Source: Thioalkalivibrio nitratireducens (GTDB lineage: Bacteria > Pseudomonadota > Gammaproteobacteria > Ectothiorhodospirales > Ectothiorhodospiraceae). Taken from it: DNA of 27,571 nt. The stretch spans positions 1-27,571 of the forward strand of contig JAABSN010000022.1 in assembly GCA_011390385.1 (NCBI GenBank), read 5' to 3'. Below the pieces are notes generated by a model. The model saw only the letters and a program-made list of their open reading frames with translations. It made no database searches and was not told the DNA's origin. Below are positions 7,430-14,850 of the stretch, in pieces. How positions within the stretch are numbered: position 1 is the stretch's first letter; the number at the start of each line of letters is the position of its first letter. Made by a program: the position numbers and the translations under genes.

Positions 7430-8190
7430 CACAGTACGACCGTCGATTCCACGTGGCTGCGCCGGAGTTTCCTCGCGAGCAAGCGCGGCGTCCGAGCCAG
7501 CATCCCTAGCACCAGGCGGATATGCACCAAGGTTATCAGGACGTTATCGGCTACGGGCCGGAAGTGCGACAGGCCGTCGCTTGGATAGGACACGCGCGAG
7601 GGCAGCTTGCGGATTTCTATACCCTCCCAACTGGATCTCACCAGCACTTCGATATCGAAGTTCATGCGGCGCCCCGGTCGGTAGCAACCCAGGATGGCGA
7701 GTACCGAGCTCAGCGGGTAGATGCGAAAGCCGCACATCGTGTCCAACGGTGAGAGCGAAAGAGTTTCCACCCCGACCCAGAAGTTCGTCAGCTTGCGGCC
7801 CATGAGCCGTATGAGCGGCGCATCCTCGGCAAAGATCGGGGCGGCCGTGATGATGGCTTTGGGATTGACCTGTGCCTCTCTCAGGAGCAACGGAATATCA
7901 CCGCTGTCGTGCTGCCCATCCGCGTCAATCTGGAGAACATGCGTATATCCGGCGAGCCAGGCCGCGCGAAGGCCATCCAGCATCGCGGCGCCCTTGCCTC
8001 CGTTAACGTCACGAAACAGCATCCGCAGGCCCGGGCCCTGCATGGCTGCGACGCGCTGGCGATGAACCACCTCGCTCGCGTCGTCGACGATGAACACTTC
8101 CAGCCCCGCTTCCCTGAGCTTGCTGACGACCTTTTGGATCGCGAAGCTATGGTTGAAATGCGGTATCACTGCACAAACAGAGAAACTCAT
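7429..8190 (-). CDS. Family 2 glycosyltransferase
   Basis: This GT2 (GT-A fold) enzyme of 253 residues is predicted to transfer a sugar from a nucleotide donor. It begins CAVIPHFNH, continues with FIVDDASEV (nucleotide-binding Asp pair) and HVLQIDADGQHDSGDI, where the DAD motif coordinates the metal-bound donor. The C-terminus has a hydrophobic segment (about 215-240: VLITLVHIRLVLGML) that may associate with the membrane. The ATG at 8190 overlaps the preceding stop as ATGA, so longer in-frame starts are unlikely. GT2 genes are common in APE and flexirubin clusters, where they may add a sugar to the polyene or its anchor; the acceptor is unknown. Confidence 0.88.
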   Translation of the reverse strand: MSFSVCAVIPHFNHSFAIQKVVSKLREAGLEVFIVDDASEVVHRQRVAAMQGPGLRMLFRDVNGGKGAAMLDGLRAAWLAGYTHVLQIDADGQHDSGDIPLLLREAQVNPKAIITAAPIFAEDAPLIRLMGRKLTNFWVGVETLSLSPLDTMCGFRIYPLSSVLAILGCYRPGRRMNFDIEVLVRSSWEGIEIRKLPSRVSYPSDGLSHFRPVADNVLITLVHIRLVLGMLARTPRLLARKLRRSHVESTVVL

Positions 8191-8801
8191 CCCGTACCCT
8201 CGAACACGCATTGTCCCTTGGCGTTGACCCCCTCGGACGACCCCACAACATACGTTGCGAGTGATCCATCCGTCAGGGTCCATGAGGTTTTCAGCGTGCC
8301 ACAAGGTGTGACCACTCGCTGAAACTTGACCTGCCGAAACTCAAGAATATCAGGCGCGTAGGGGCGTCGCCGCCTGATCTCGTCGACAACCCAACCCATA
8401 AGCACCACACCGGGCACCACCGGTTGGAGGGGAAAATGGCCTTTAAAGCAGGTCAATGACGGGGAAACCCATAGCACGGCGCTCCCGGCAGCGCCGTCTC
8501 CACCTTGCTGCAAAACGAGCGGCTTGCGGGCATCTCCCGTGATCGCCGTATGCAATTCCGTGACCGTGCTGAAGTCATCGGCAACTCTCTGAAGCGCGCC
8601 TTTCGGCGTTGGAAACACGAAAGATCCGACGCCGATGCCGTTTCCGGCGAGCATTTTCGTCCAGTCGATCCAGCCCATGGAAAACAAGGCCTGGATACCG
8701 TCCTCGCCAGGCTCGGCGAGGCAGATGTTAGTCCCGTCGCGGAGAACGAGCTCACGGGTGGCCACAATCCATTCAGCGGGAGAACTCGGCGAATCCATCA
8801 T
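8187..8801 (-). CDS. apeI: ApeI-like dehydratase with an unusual N-terminal extension
   Basis: The C-terminal half (about residues 100-204) is an ApeI/FabZ-like hotdog domain. It carries the active-site His motif FKGHFPLQPVVPGVVLMGWV and the following strand EFRQVKFQRVVTP. At the place where FabZ has its catalytic Glu this protein has Gly/Trp, as I recall for ApeI proteins that depend on ApeP. The first 100 residues are not part of a normal ApeI, which is about 110-130 residues long. I recognise no domain there (GWIDWTKMLAGNGIGV is its most distinctive stretch). The start is an ATGATG at 8801-8796, overlapping the COG4648 stop as ATGA. It should form the polyene double bonds with ApeP. Confidence 0.8.
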   Translation of the reverse strand: MMDSPSSPAEWIVATRELVLRDGTNICLAEPGEDGIQALFSMGWIDWTKMLAGNGIGVGSFVFPTPKGALQRVADDFSTVTELHTAITGDARKPLVLQQGGDGAAGSAVLWVSPSLTCFKGHFPLQPVVPGVVLMGWVVDEIRRRRPYAPDILEFRQVKFQRVVTPCGTLKTSWTLTDGSLATYVVGSSEGVNAKGQCVFEGTG

Positions 8802-9406
8802 TGGGGCATACAGTCTGCGCTTTCGACGCGGCGTGCGATACGCGCCTTGTAAAACCGTCGGAAAACAAGCTCAGCCGCCATCAAGGCACCAGCCAAGACA
8901 TATCCCAGCACCCCTGTATAAAACGCCCAGACCGCAATATCCGCCCATATTGCCAGTGCTGCAGCAATCGTGCCGTTGAGAAAAAAGAACAGCACCCATA
9001 GCGCCGTTACCCATCGCGTGTACGTCACGCCATCGGGGCTCACCTCCATCCCTCGCATCCGCGCAAGACGCTCGGCTAGCGAAGGCGGTCGCCACAGGGT
9101 GATCGCGAACAGCGCCATCAGGGACGCGTTGATCACCGTCGGGTACATCAGCATCGCGGTTTCGTCGCCGGTCGCAGCAGCTATCGCAAGCAGGACGATA
9201 CCTCCCACGAGACCAAGAAGAATAATCGGTTCGGCTTCGCGAGAGACTGTGAGAAGCCGCGCCAACAGCAGTACGACGCCCACCAGGGCGATGACGGAAG
9301 GCGAAACGACATCGTGGGCGAAAAAGACGAAAGCGGGGAAGCCTACAGTGAAGATCACCGAGAGCAGTCCAATCAGCCTGGACTTCCCCGGCCGCCTCGC
9401 AGTCAT
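8798..9406 (-). CDS. COG4648-type integral membrane protein of APE clusters
   Basis: The 202-residue product is an inner-membrane protein with about six hydrophobic helices: residues 11-30, 33-50, 60-80, 87-105, 130-150 and 155-178. Between helices four and five is a cytoplasmic-looking loop with RPPSLAERLARMRG, which fits the COG4648 family that accompanies APE and related pigment genes. Its biochemical role is not established; it may help assembly or transport at the membrane. It overlaps the ACP stop and the dehydratase start by ATGA junctions on both sides, so all three are translated as one unit. Confidence 0.82.
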   Translation of the reverse strand: MTARRPGKSRLIGLLSVIFTVGFPAFVFFAHDVVSPSVIALVGVVLLLARLLTVSREAEPIILLGLVGGIVLLAIAAATGDETAMLMYPTVINASLMALFAITLWRPPSLAERLARMRGMEVSPDGVTYTRWVTALWVLFFFLNGTIAAALAIWADIAVWAFYTGVLGYVLAGALMAAELVFRRFYKARIARRVESADCMPQ

Positions 9407-9642
9407 AGCGTATCGAGGACCGTCACTACGTCGCCTACCGACTTAACGGATCGGAAGCGGTCAGGAGGCACCTGCTTCCCCGTCATTTCCTTGAGGCGAA
9501 CCAGCAGGTCGACCGCGTCAATGCTGTCAATCCCGAGGTCGTCAACGAGGCTGGCCTCCGGCTGGACCGAAGATGGATCGAGCTCGAATTCCTCGATCAG
9601 AATGCCACGAACCATTTCGTACGTAGCGTCGGAAGTTCCCAT
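9403..9642 (-). CDS. Acyl carrier protein (first copy)
   Basis: This small acidic carrier protein of 79 residues carries the 4'-phosphopantetheine attachment Ser in DDLGIDSIDAVDLLVRL. It would hold the aryl starter or the extending polyene for the ketosynthases. I chose the ATG at 9642 because the protein then has normal ACP length, but no clear ribosome site precedes it. The frame stays open to an ATG at 9756, which would add 38 residues. An AGGAGG inside that extension lies 27 bases from the chosen start. The two ACPs in this window match the ApeE/ApeF pair of other clusters, but I cannot say which is which. Confidence 0.85.
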   Translation of the reverse strand: MGTSDATYEMVRGILIEEFELDPSSVQPEASLVDDLGIDSIDAVDLLVRLKEMTGKQVPPDRFRSVKSVGDVVTVLDTL

Positions 9643-9785
9643 CACGCGTACACCCGTTTTTTTGCCGTCCTCCTGGACGGGTAACAAGAATCGATTCCCT
9701 CGGCTCTGGGCGACATCAGAAAGGGTTACGTCCACACCCTTCAGGCTTGATGGCATTTCTCATCCGTGGAAACTACTACCGGATG

Positions 9786-10607
9786 TTAGCGGCTAGTGCT
9801 GGAAAATCCAACATTCGCGGAAGCCCTCGGCTGGGACGTGCCGATTTCGCGCTGAAAAAGCTCCAACATGAACTCATTCGCGGCTTGTGTTGCATCACGG
9901 TTGCGGGCGTGACTACCTATGTGTGATGGAAGATCAACAGGTTCCAGCACGCGCATGCTAAAGTCGACACGGCGCGGCGGGATCGCGTACCACGGCTCTC
10001 CCTTGGCCAACGTGGGCGGATCACAACTGATTATTACCGGAAGCAACGGACGCCCGGATCGCACGGCCACTGCCGCCGCGCCAAGCTGGAAATCCAGGGC
10101 TTTCCCAGGTACGGAACGAGTACCCTCTGGGAAAAGAATCAACGAGTTTCCGTTGCGCAGGCGGGTGATGGCCTCGTCCAGCGCTTTAATTGGTGAGCGA
10201 TTCGAAATATAGTCAGCGACGCGCACGGTCACGGCCATGAACGGGTTCCGCCACAATGACGCCTTCACAATGCAATCCGCCCTGGGGAAAAGTGCTATCA
10301 GGAACACGACATCGATGAGCGTCGGATGATTCGCCACGATCAGGTAGCTCCCCCGCCCGGGGCGTTCGCCTGCGTAGCTGATGTCGTACTTCAGCCCCCC
10401 CAGAAATGCCATCAACCGGATAAAAACCCTGAAAAGCGCGCCCACAACCGAACGGGTGATTCGTCGACGCCGCGTGGAGTGGGGCACTACGACCCGGAGA
10501 ATGGGAAACAGGACCAGCCCGCATATCAGCCCGCCAATCCCGAATGCAGCGAAGCTGACAGCCGTAGCGAAAAATCTCCAAGATCTATCGATCCCCGACG
10601 CCAGCAT
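9786..10607 (-). CDS. PlsC-type lysophospholipid acyltransferase family protein
   Basis: This 273-residue membrane-associated acyltransferase has an N-terminal hydrophobic helix (about 12-40) followed by the PlsC/LPLAT domain. The HX4D catalytic motif appears as VANHPTLIDVVF (about residue 92) and the acceptor-binding motif as LFPEGTRS (about 160). It is the first gene of the minus-strand APE operon, with GGGGA six bases before the ATG. APE and xanthomonadin clusters commonly carry such an acyltransferase, probably to move the polyene onto a glycerol- or sugar-based lipid anchor. The acyl donor here could be polyene-ACP, but that is inference. Confidence 0.9.
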   Translation of the reverse strand: MLASGIDRSWRFFATAVSFAAFGIGGLICGLVLFPILRVVVPHSTRRRRITRSVVGALFRVFIRLMAFLGGLKYDISYAGERPGRGSYLIVANHPTLIDVVFLIALFPRADCIVKASLWRNPFMAVTVRVADYISNRSPIKALDEAITRLRNGNSLILFPEGTRSVPGKALDFQLGAAAVAVRSGRPLLPVIISCDPPTLAKGEPWYAIPPRRVDFSMRVLEPVDLPSHIGSHARNRDATQAANEFMLELFQREIGTSQPRASANVGFSSTSR

Positions 10608-10676
10608 CTGATTTCCCCAAACCTACTAGATCCGGGCCAGCCACCCTGCTTTGCCCATGGAGCCCTTCGGGTCAAT
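10608..10676. promoter_or_regulatory. Divergent promoter region between two APE operons
   Basis: These 69 bases separate the start of the minus-strand operon (10607) from the start of the plus-strand operon (10677). Both operons must be transcribed from here or from within the neighbouring coding ends. I found no convincing -35/-10 boxes or operator palindrome. Confidence 0.45.
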
Positions 10677-11216
10677 ATGCCTCAATCCGCGGTGCTTACG
10701 CGAGTCGAAAAGCGCGAACTGGGCTCCAGGGCGGTCAGGAAGCTCCTGTGCGAACTGCTTTCCCAAGTTACGGGCACCCCGGCACCGGAATGGGATGTTT
10801 CCCCTCCCAGGCACGGACACCCGTTCATAGCCAGGCATCCTGCTGGTGTTCGACCTCCGCTCGTGAGCCTTTCCCACGATGGCGACACCGTGGCCTGTTC
10901 CGCCTCGTGGACAGGCCCAGTCGGGATAGACGTGCAAAACGATCGTCCGGCGGACCGCCTTCGGGCCGTCGCGGCCTACCTGCGGTGGCCTGAATATCTG
11001 GTGGAAAGCGATGATGCGCGACTGCTGACCCGAGCCTGGGCAGCCTGGGAGGCCTGTGCGAAAGCATCGGGGAGCTCCATTCTCGGCCCGGTTCCCGTTT
11101 TCCTCGACACCATGGCAGCACTCCAGGGTCGACCGTCGTCCGCCCGATGTATTGCAAAGCGCATTGACGATGGATGGCTCGTGGTCGTCAACCTGCCCCC
11201 GACCCCTGGAGATTGA
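10677..11216 (+). CDS. 4'-phosphopantetheinyl transferase
   Basis: This short PPTase of 179 residues converts apo-ACP to holo-ACP with coenzyme A. Signature motifs are PLVSLSHDGDTVACSASW (about 62-79), VGIDVQNDRP with the metal-binding Asp (about 83) and AWAAWEACAKASG, the W..xE...K motif (about 122-134). The ATG at 10677 gives a compact protein; the frame is open upstream to 10326 but that part overlaps the divergent acyltransferase gene. The ribosome site is weak (CGGG). It heads a plus-strand operon and is nine bases before the ketosynthase. A PPTase within the cluster suggests self-sufficient activation of the two ACPs. Confidence 0.85.
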   Translation: MPQSAVLTRVEKRELGSRAVRKLLCELLSQVTGTPAPEWDVSPPRHGHPFIARHPAGVRPPLVSLSHDGDTVACSASWTGPVGIDVQNDRPADRLRAVAAYLRWPEYLVESDDARLLTRAWAAWEACAKASGSSILGPVPVFLDTMAALQGRPSSARCIAKRIDDGWLVVVNLPPTPGD

Positions 11217-11225
11217 GAAAAAAAC

Positions 11226-12425
11226 ATGAAATCTCTCCCGCTTGGCATTTCGGCGTACTCAATCCTGTCGGCACTTGGATCGGGCGTCGAAGCCACCTGG
11301 GATGCCATTGCAGCCGGCAGGTCCGGGCTGCGCGCCAATGACTTTCCCGGATGCGACCTGGACACCTGGATCGGCAGGGTCTCTGACAGCTTCCTGGAGC
11401 CACTGCCTGACGAGCTCGCGGGTATGGAAAGTCGCAACAACCGGCTCACGCTGGCCGGGTTGCGGTCGGACGGCTTCTTGCATCATGCACGTGAAGCCGT
11501 GCAACGCTTCGGGGCAGAGCGGGTTGGCATCGTCATCGGCACCAGCACCTCAAGTATCGGCCGGACCGAGGAAGGCTACACGCGGTTACTCGAGGACGGC
11601 AGCTTCCCGCCGGCATGGGTGCAGCCGGACGTACAGAATCCGCATTCGCCCGGACACCTGGCCGCATTGATTACCGGGGCGGCCGGACCGAACATGACGA
11701 TCGGTACGGCCTGCTCTTCCAGCGCCAAGGTCTTCGCCAGCGCGGCCCGTTGGTTGCACGCGGGCGTGGTGGACGCAGTCATCGTGGGTGGCGTCGACAG
11801 TCTTTGCCTGAGCGTCCTTCACGGCTTCAACTCGCTACAACTTGTTTCGACACGCCCGTGTCGCCCGTTCGACGTTGCACGCGACGGCATCAGCATCGGC
11901 GAGGCCGCCGGTTTCGCCCTGGTGACCCGACCCGGGATGTCCGATGGCAAGTGCTACGTCGCGGGATTCGGTGAGAGTTCAGACGCCCATCACATGTCGA
12001 GTCCCCACCCGGAAGGCTTGGGTGCGGAGATGGCTGTGCGCGAAGCGCTGGCACGCGCCAAGCTCAGCGTTGACGATATCGGCTACGTGAACCTGCACGG
12101 CACGGCGACCAGGGCGAACGACCAAGTCGAAGCCGGTGTGCTGGCTCGCTGCTTTCCGAAGACTGTAGTCGCCAGTTCCACAAAGGGCTGGACCGGGCAC
12201 ACATTGGGCGCGGCCGGCATCGTCGAGGCCGTAATCACGATCGAAAGCATGCGGCGACAACTGGCACCGCGAACCCTGAACGCGGAGACACTTTTCCCGG
12301 ACTGCCCGGCCAGCGTCCTCGTTGCCAATCGGGCACTTGCCACTCATGCTGCGATGAGCAACTCTTTCGGCTTCGGCGGCAGCAACTGCACGCTCATTTT
12401 CTCTCAGGAGCAGACATGGACCTAG
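11226..12425 (+). CDS. apeR: Beta-ketoacyl-ACP synthase, ApeR-like
   Basis: This is a complete ketosynthase of 399 residues. The catalytic Cys is in IGTACSSSAKVFAS (about 160), the two His in VNLHGTATRAND (about 290) and KGWTGHTLGAAG (about 325), and the C-terminal glycine-rich motif is NSFGFGGSNCTLIF. It differs clearly from the ApeO-like enzyme and sits directly before the chain-length-factor gene, which it overlaps by 10 bases. ApeR in the E. coli system is a homodimeric ketosynthase. Gene position next to ApeC could also mean that this is the CLF partner here; only biochemistry would decide. Confidence 0.88.
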   Translation: MKSLPLGISAYSILSALGSGVEATWDAIAAGRSGLRANDFPGCDLDTWIGRVSDSFLEPLPDELAGMESRNNRLTLAGLRSDGFLHHAREAVQRFGAERVGIVIGTSTSSIGRTEEGYTRLLEDGSFPPAWVQPDVQNPHSPGHLAALITGAAGPNMTIGTACSSSAKVFASAARWLHAGVVDAVIVGGVDSLCLSVLHGFNSLQLVSTRPCRPFDVARDGISIGEAAGFALVTRPGMSDGKCYVAGFGESSDAHHMSSPHPEGLGAEMAVREALARAKLSVDDIGYVNLHGTATRANDQVEAGVLARCFPKTVVASSTKGWTGHTLGAAGIVEAVITIESMRRQLAPRTLNAETLFPDCPASVLVANRALATHAAMSNSFGFGGSNCTLIFSQEQTWT

Positions 12426-13222
12426 TCATCGCGGGGATCGGCACATGGAGCGAGCGATTCCGCGACTGGCCGAGCCTGCTGGATCATTTGCGCTCGGGCG
12501 AAGACGTTCAGGACGACGCGCCACAACCGGGCCCCTTCGCTGCACGCATTCCCGACCGGGAACGGCGGCGCGCTCCATTGCACGTCAAGATTGCCGTCGA
12601 GGTCGCACAGCAAGCCGTCGATGCATCGGGACTAGACCCGGCGGGCCTGCCGTCTGTTTTCACGTCCGGCATGGGTGACGTGAAGACCACGGACTTGATC
12701 TGTCGCGCCCTCGCCGCGCCCCGCAAGATCATGTCGCCGACACATTTTCATAACTCCGTGCACAACGCATCCTCCGGTTACTGGTCGATAGCCGCAGCCT
12801 GTCGCGAGAGGAGCAATGCGGTATCGGGTTTCCGTCACAGCTTCGCTGTGGCCCTGCTGGAAGCGGCCACGCTCTGTAAGGCTGACGGCAAGCCCGTCAT
12901 GCTGGTGGCCTGCGATATCGACACTGCAGCGCCTCTCGATGCAATCTGCCCCATAGCCGGTGCTTTCGGCGTCGCGCTTGTGCTTGCCCCGGCGGGCGCG
13001 CCAGGTCACGCGCGAATCCATGTATCGCTTCAGCCATCCGCCTGCGACAGCGCCGTGCAAAACGACCTGGCCGACCGCCTCGGCCTGTCAGGTAACCCGG
13101 CGGCAGCGGCGCTTGAGCTGTTTGAGCAGCTCGCGTCAGGCGAAACTTCCCGGCCACTGGCGATGCCCATAGGATCGGGCACCCAACTACAGGTGAAGAT
13201 CGTGCAAGGAAAGGAGCAATAG
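12416..13222 (+). CDS. apeC: Chain-length factor (ApeC-like, catalytically dead KS)
   Basis: The 268-residue protein resembles the N-terminal thiolase-like half of a ketosynthase but is shorter than an active enzyme (about 400). Where a KS has its catalytic Cys this protein has HNASSGYWSIAAAC: Ala-Ser-Ser with no Cys at the nucleophile position. The His motifs are absent. This is the ApeC type, which forms a heterodimer with a catalytic ketosynthase and sets polyene length. The ATG at 12416 has AGGAG five bases upstream and overlaps the ApeR-like stop. The stop shares one base with the next gene's GTG start (TAGTG), so coupling continues downstream. Confidence 0.85.
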   Translation: MDLVIAGIGTWSERFRDWPSLLDHLRSGEDVQDDAPQPGPFAARIPDRERRRAPLHVKIAVEVAQQAVDASGLDPAGLPSVFTSGMGDVKTTDLICRALAAPRKIMSPTHFHNSVHNASSGYWSIAAACRERSNAVSGFRHSFAVALLEAATLCKADGKPVMLVACDIDTAAPLDAICPIAGAFGVALVLAPAGAPGHARIHVSLQPSACDSAVQNDLADRLGLSGNPAAAALELFEQLASGETSRPLAMPIGSGTQLQVKIVQGKEQ

Positions 13223-14826
13223 TGCTGCGAGGAACAAAGACATCAGACGTTGCCATCATGGGCGGCGGCTTGGCCGGCCTGACCCTCGCGCTTCAACTAC
13301 GGAAGGCCCTGGGTGACGATAGCGACATCGTCGTTATCGAGCGCAACAGCTATCCCGCGCCTACAGCATCGCACAAGGTGGGCGAGTCAACGGTCGAGAT
13401 CGGCTCTCACTATCTCGCGAACATGCTTGGGCTGCGCGACCACTTGGAATCGCGTCACCTGGCGAAATTCGGGCTGCGGCTTTTCTTCGGCAGCGAAGAA
13501 CATGATGGCGACATCAGCCAGTTCGACGAACTGGGCGCCAGCTCGGTCCTGCCGGTGCGCAGCTACCAGATCGACCGGGGCATACTCGAGAATCACCTGT
13601 GGCAAACGGCTATGGACGCGGGGATTCAGGTCCGGCAGGACTGCAAGGTTAAGGGCATAAGTCTCGGCCAGGACAACGCCCCGCACGAGCTGGCATTCGT
13701 GGATGGAGCTAGCGAAACACGGCTGACGAGCCGCTGGGTCGTGGACGCGTGCGGTCGCGCCGGACCGCTCCGCGCGAGGCTTGGTATCGCCGAGCGATCC
13801 GAGCATGCCAACCACGCCGTCTGGTTTCGCCTGAATGCCCGCATCAAGGTCGATGACTGGTCTTCGGATACGGACTGGCAAGGACGTTGTGATCCCGGGC
13901 GGCGCTGGCTCAGCACCAATCATTTCATGGGGCCGGGCTACTGGGTCTGGCTGATACCTCTCGGTTCCGGTTGCACGAGCGTCGGTATCGTGGCCGATCC
14001 TTTGATCCACCCGTCCTCCTGCTTCCCGGATTTCGACGCCACCATGGAATGGCTGCGCAAGTTCCAGCCCACCTGCTGGAAAGCCATCGACGAGGCGAAG
14101 GAATCGCTCATGGATTTCCGCTACCTGCGCAGGTACAGCCATAGTGCACGGCAGGTATTCTCGGCGGACCGCTGGGCGGTAACCGGCGATGCGGGCGTTT
14201 TCATCGACCCCTTCTATTCACCCGGGTCGGACTTCATCGCCATCAGCAACTCCCTCGTGACGGAGCTCATACGGTCCGATACCCAGGGACGACTCAGCAG
14301 CCCTCGCTGCCGGTCGGCGCAGGAGCTTTATTTTTCTTTCTATCGCAGCACCCTGGACCTCTACCTCGGCCAGTATCCGGGCTTTGGCGACCTTAGCCTG
14401 ATGGCGTGCAAAACTACTTGGGACTACGCGTATTATTGGTCCGTGCTGGCCCGGCTGTTCTGCTCCGGCGCGATTTCGGATCCGCGCCTTCTGCCGACGG
14501 CAGGCGCGTCACTTCTGCGCGCAAGATCAATGAACCAGCAGATCCAGAAACTGTTCAGGGAGAGGGCCGCATTGCAACGTAAGGACCCGCCCAGCGGCAG
14601 GTTCGTCGATCAGTGCCGGATTCCATGTCTCTGGAACCTGAATGCCGCGCTGGAGCGACCCCTGTCGACGGACGGGCTCGCCAGCGAAATGAATGCCAAT
14701 GTCGCGATGCTGGGCGATTTGTCGGGGGTCCTCGGCGGCGTACTGAGTGGTACATCCACCACCGCCCTTGGAGCAGAAAGGGAGCGGGAATTGATCGGCG
14801 ATCTGCGGCAGCGGCTTGCGAGTTAG
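13222..14826 (+). CDS. Flavin-dependent halogenase-family protein (first)
   Basis: This 534-residue FAD enzyme belongs to the tryptophan-halogenase-like superfamily. The Rossmann loop GGGLAGLTLALQL starts near residue 14, SHKVGESTVEIG near 50 and a candidate catalytic Lys in HLAKFGLRLFFG near 80. The halogenase motif WxWxIP appears intact as GYWVWLIPLG (about 239), and the second FAD site as TGDAGVFIDPFYSPGSDF. GTG at 13222 has AAAGGAG five bases upstream. Xanthomonadin clusters contain a related protein, and xanthomonadins are brominated, so aryl halogenation is the leading hypothesis. It could instead be a hydroxylase or other FAD oxidoreductase. It is the last gene of the PPTase operon. 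Confidence 0.82.
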   Translation: MLRGTKTSDVAIMGGGLAGLTLALQLRKALGDDSDIVVIERNSYPAPTASHKVGESTVEIGSHYLANMLGLRDHLESRHLAKFGLRLFFGSEEHDGDISQFDELGASSVLPVRSYQIDRGILENHLWQTAMDAGIQVRQDCKVKGISLGQDNAPHELAFVDGASETRLTSRWVVDACGRAGPLRARLGIAERSEHANHAVWFRLNARIKVDDWSSDTDWQGRCDPGRRWLSTNHFMGPGYWVWLIPLGSGCTSVGIVADPLIHPSSCFPDFDATMEWLRKFQPTCWKAIDEAKESLMDFRYLRRYSHSARQVFSADRWAVTGDAGVFIDPFYSPGSDFIAISNSLVTELIRSDTQGRLSSPRCRSAQELYFSFYRSTLDLYLGQYPGFGDLSLMACKTTWDYAYYWSVLARLFCSGAISDPRLLPTAGASLLRARSMNQQIQKLFRERAALQRKDPPSGRFVDQCRIPCLWNLNAALERPLSTDGLASEMNANVAMLGDLSGVLGGVLSGTSTTALGAERERELIGDLRQRLAS

Positions 14827-14850
14827 GACAGGTTCGATCCTCCCTGGCGG

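Noticed and set aside
10326..10676. Long N-terminal extension of the PPTase frame
   Set aside because: It overlaps the divergent acyltransferase coding region on the other strand and has no PPTase-like content; the compact start at 10677 fits better.
13387..14142. Minus-strand 251-codon open frame opposite the first halogenase
   Set aside because: No recognisable motifs or ribosome site; the plus strand has complete FAD and WxWxIP motifs.
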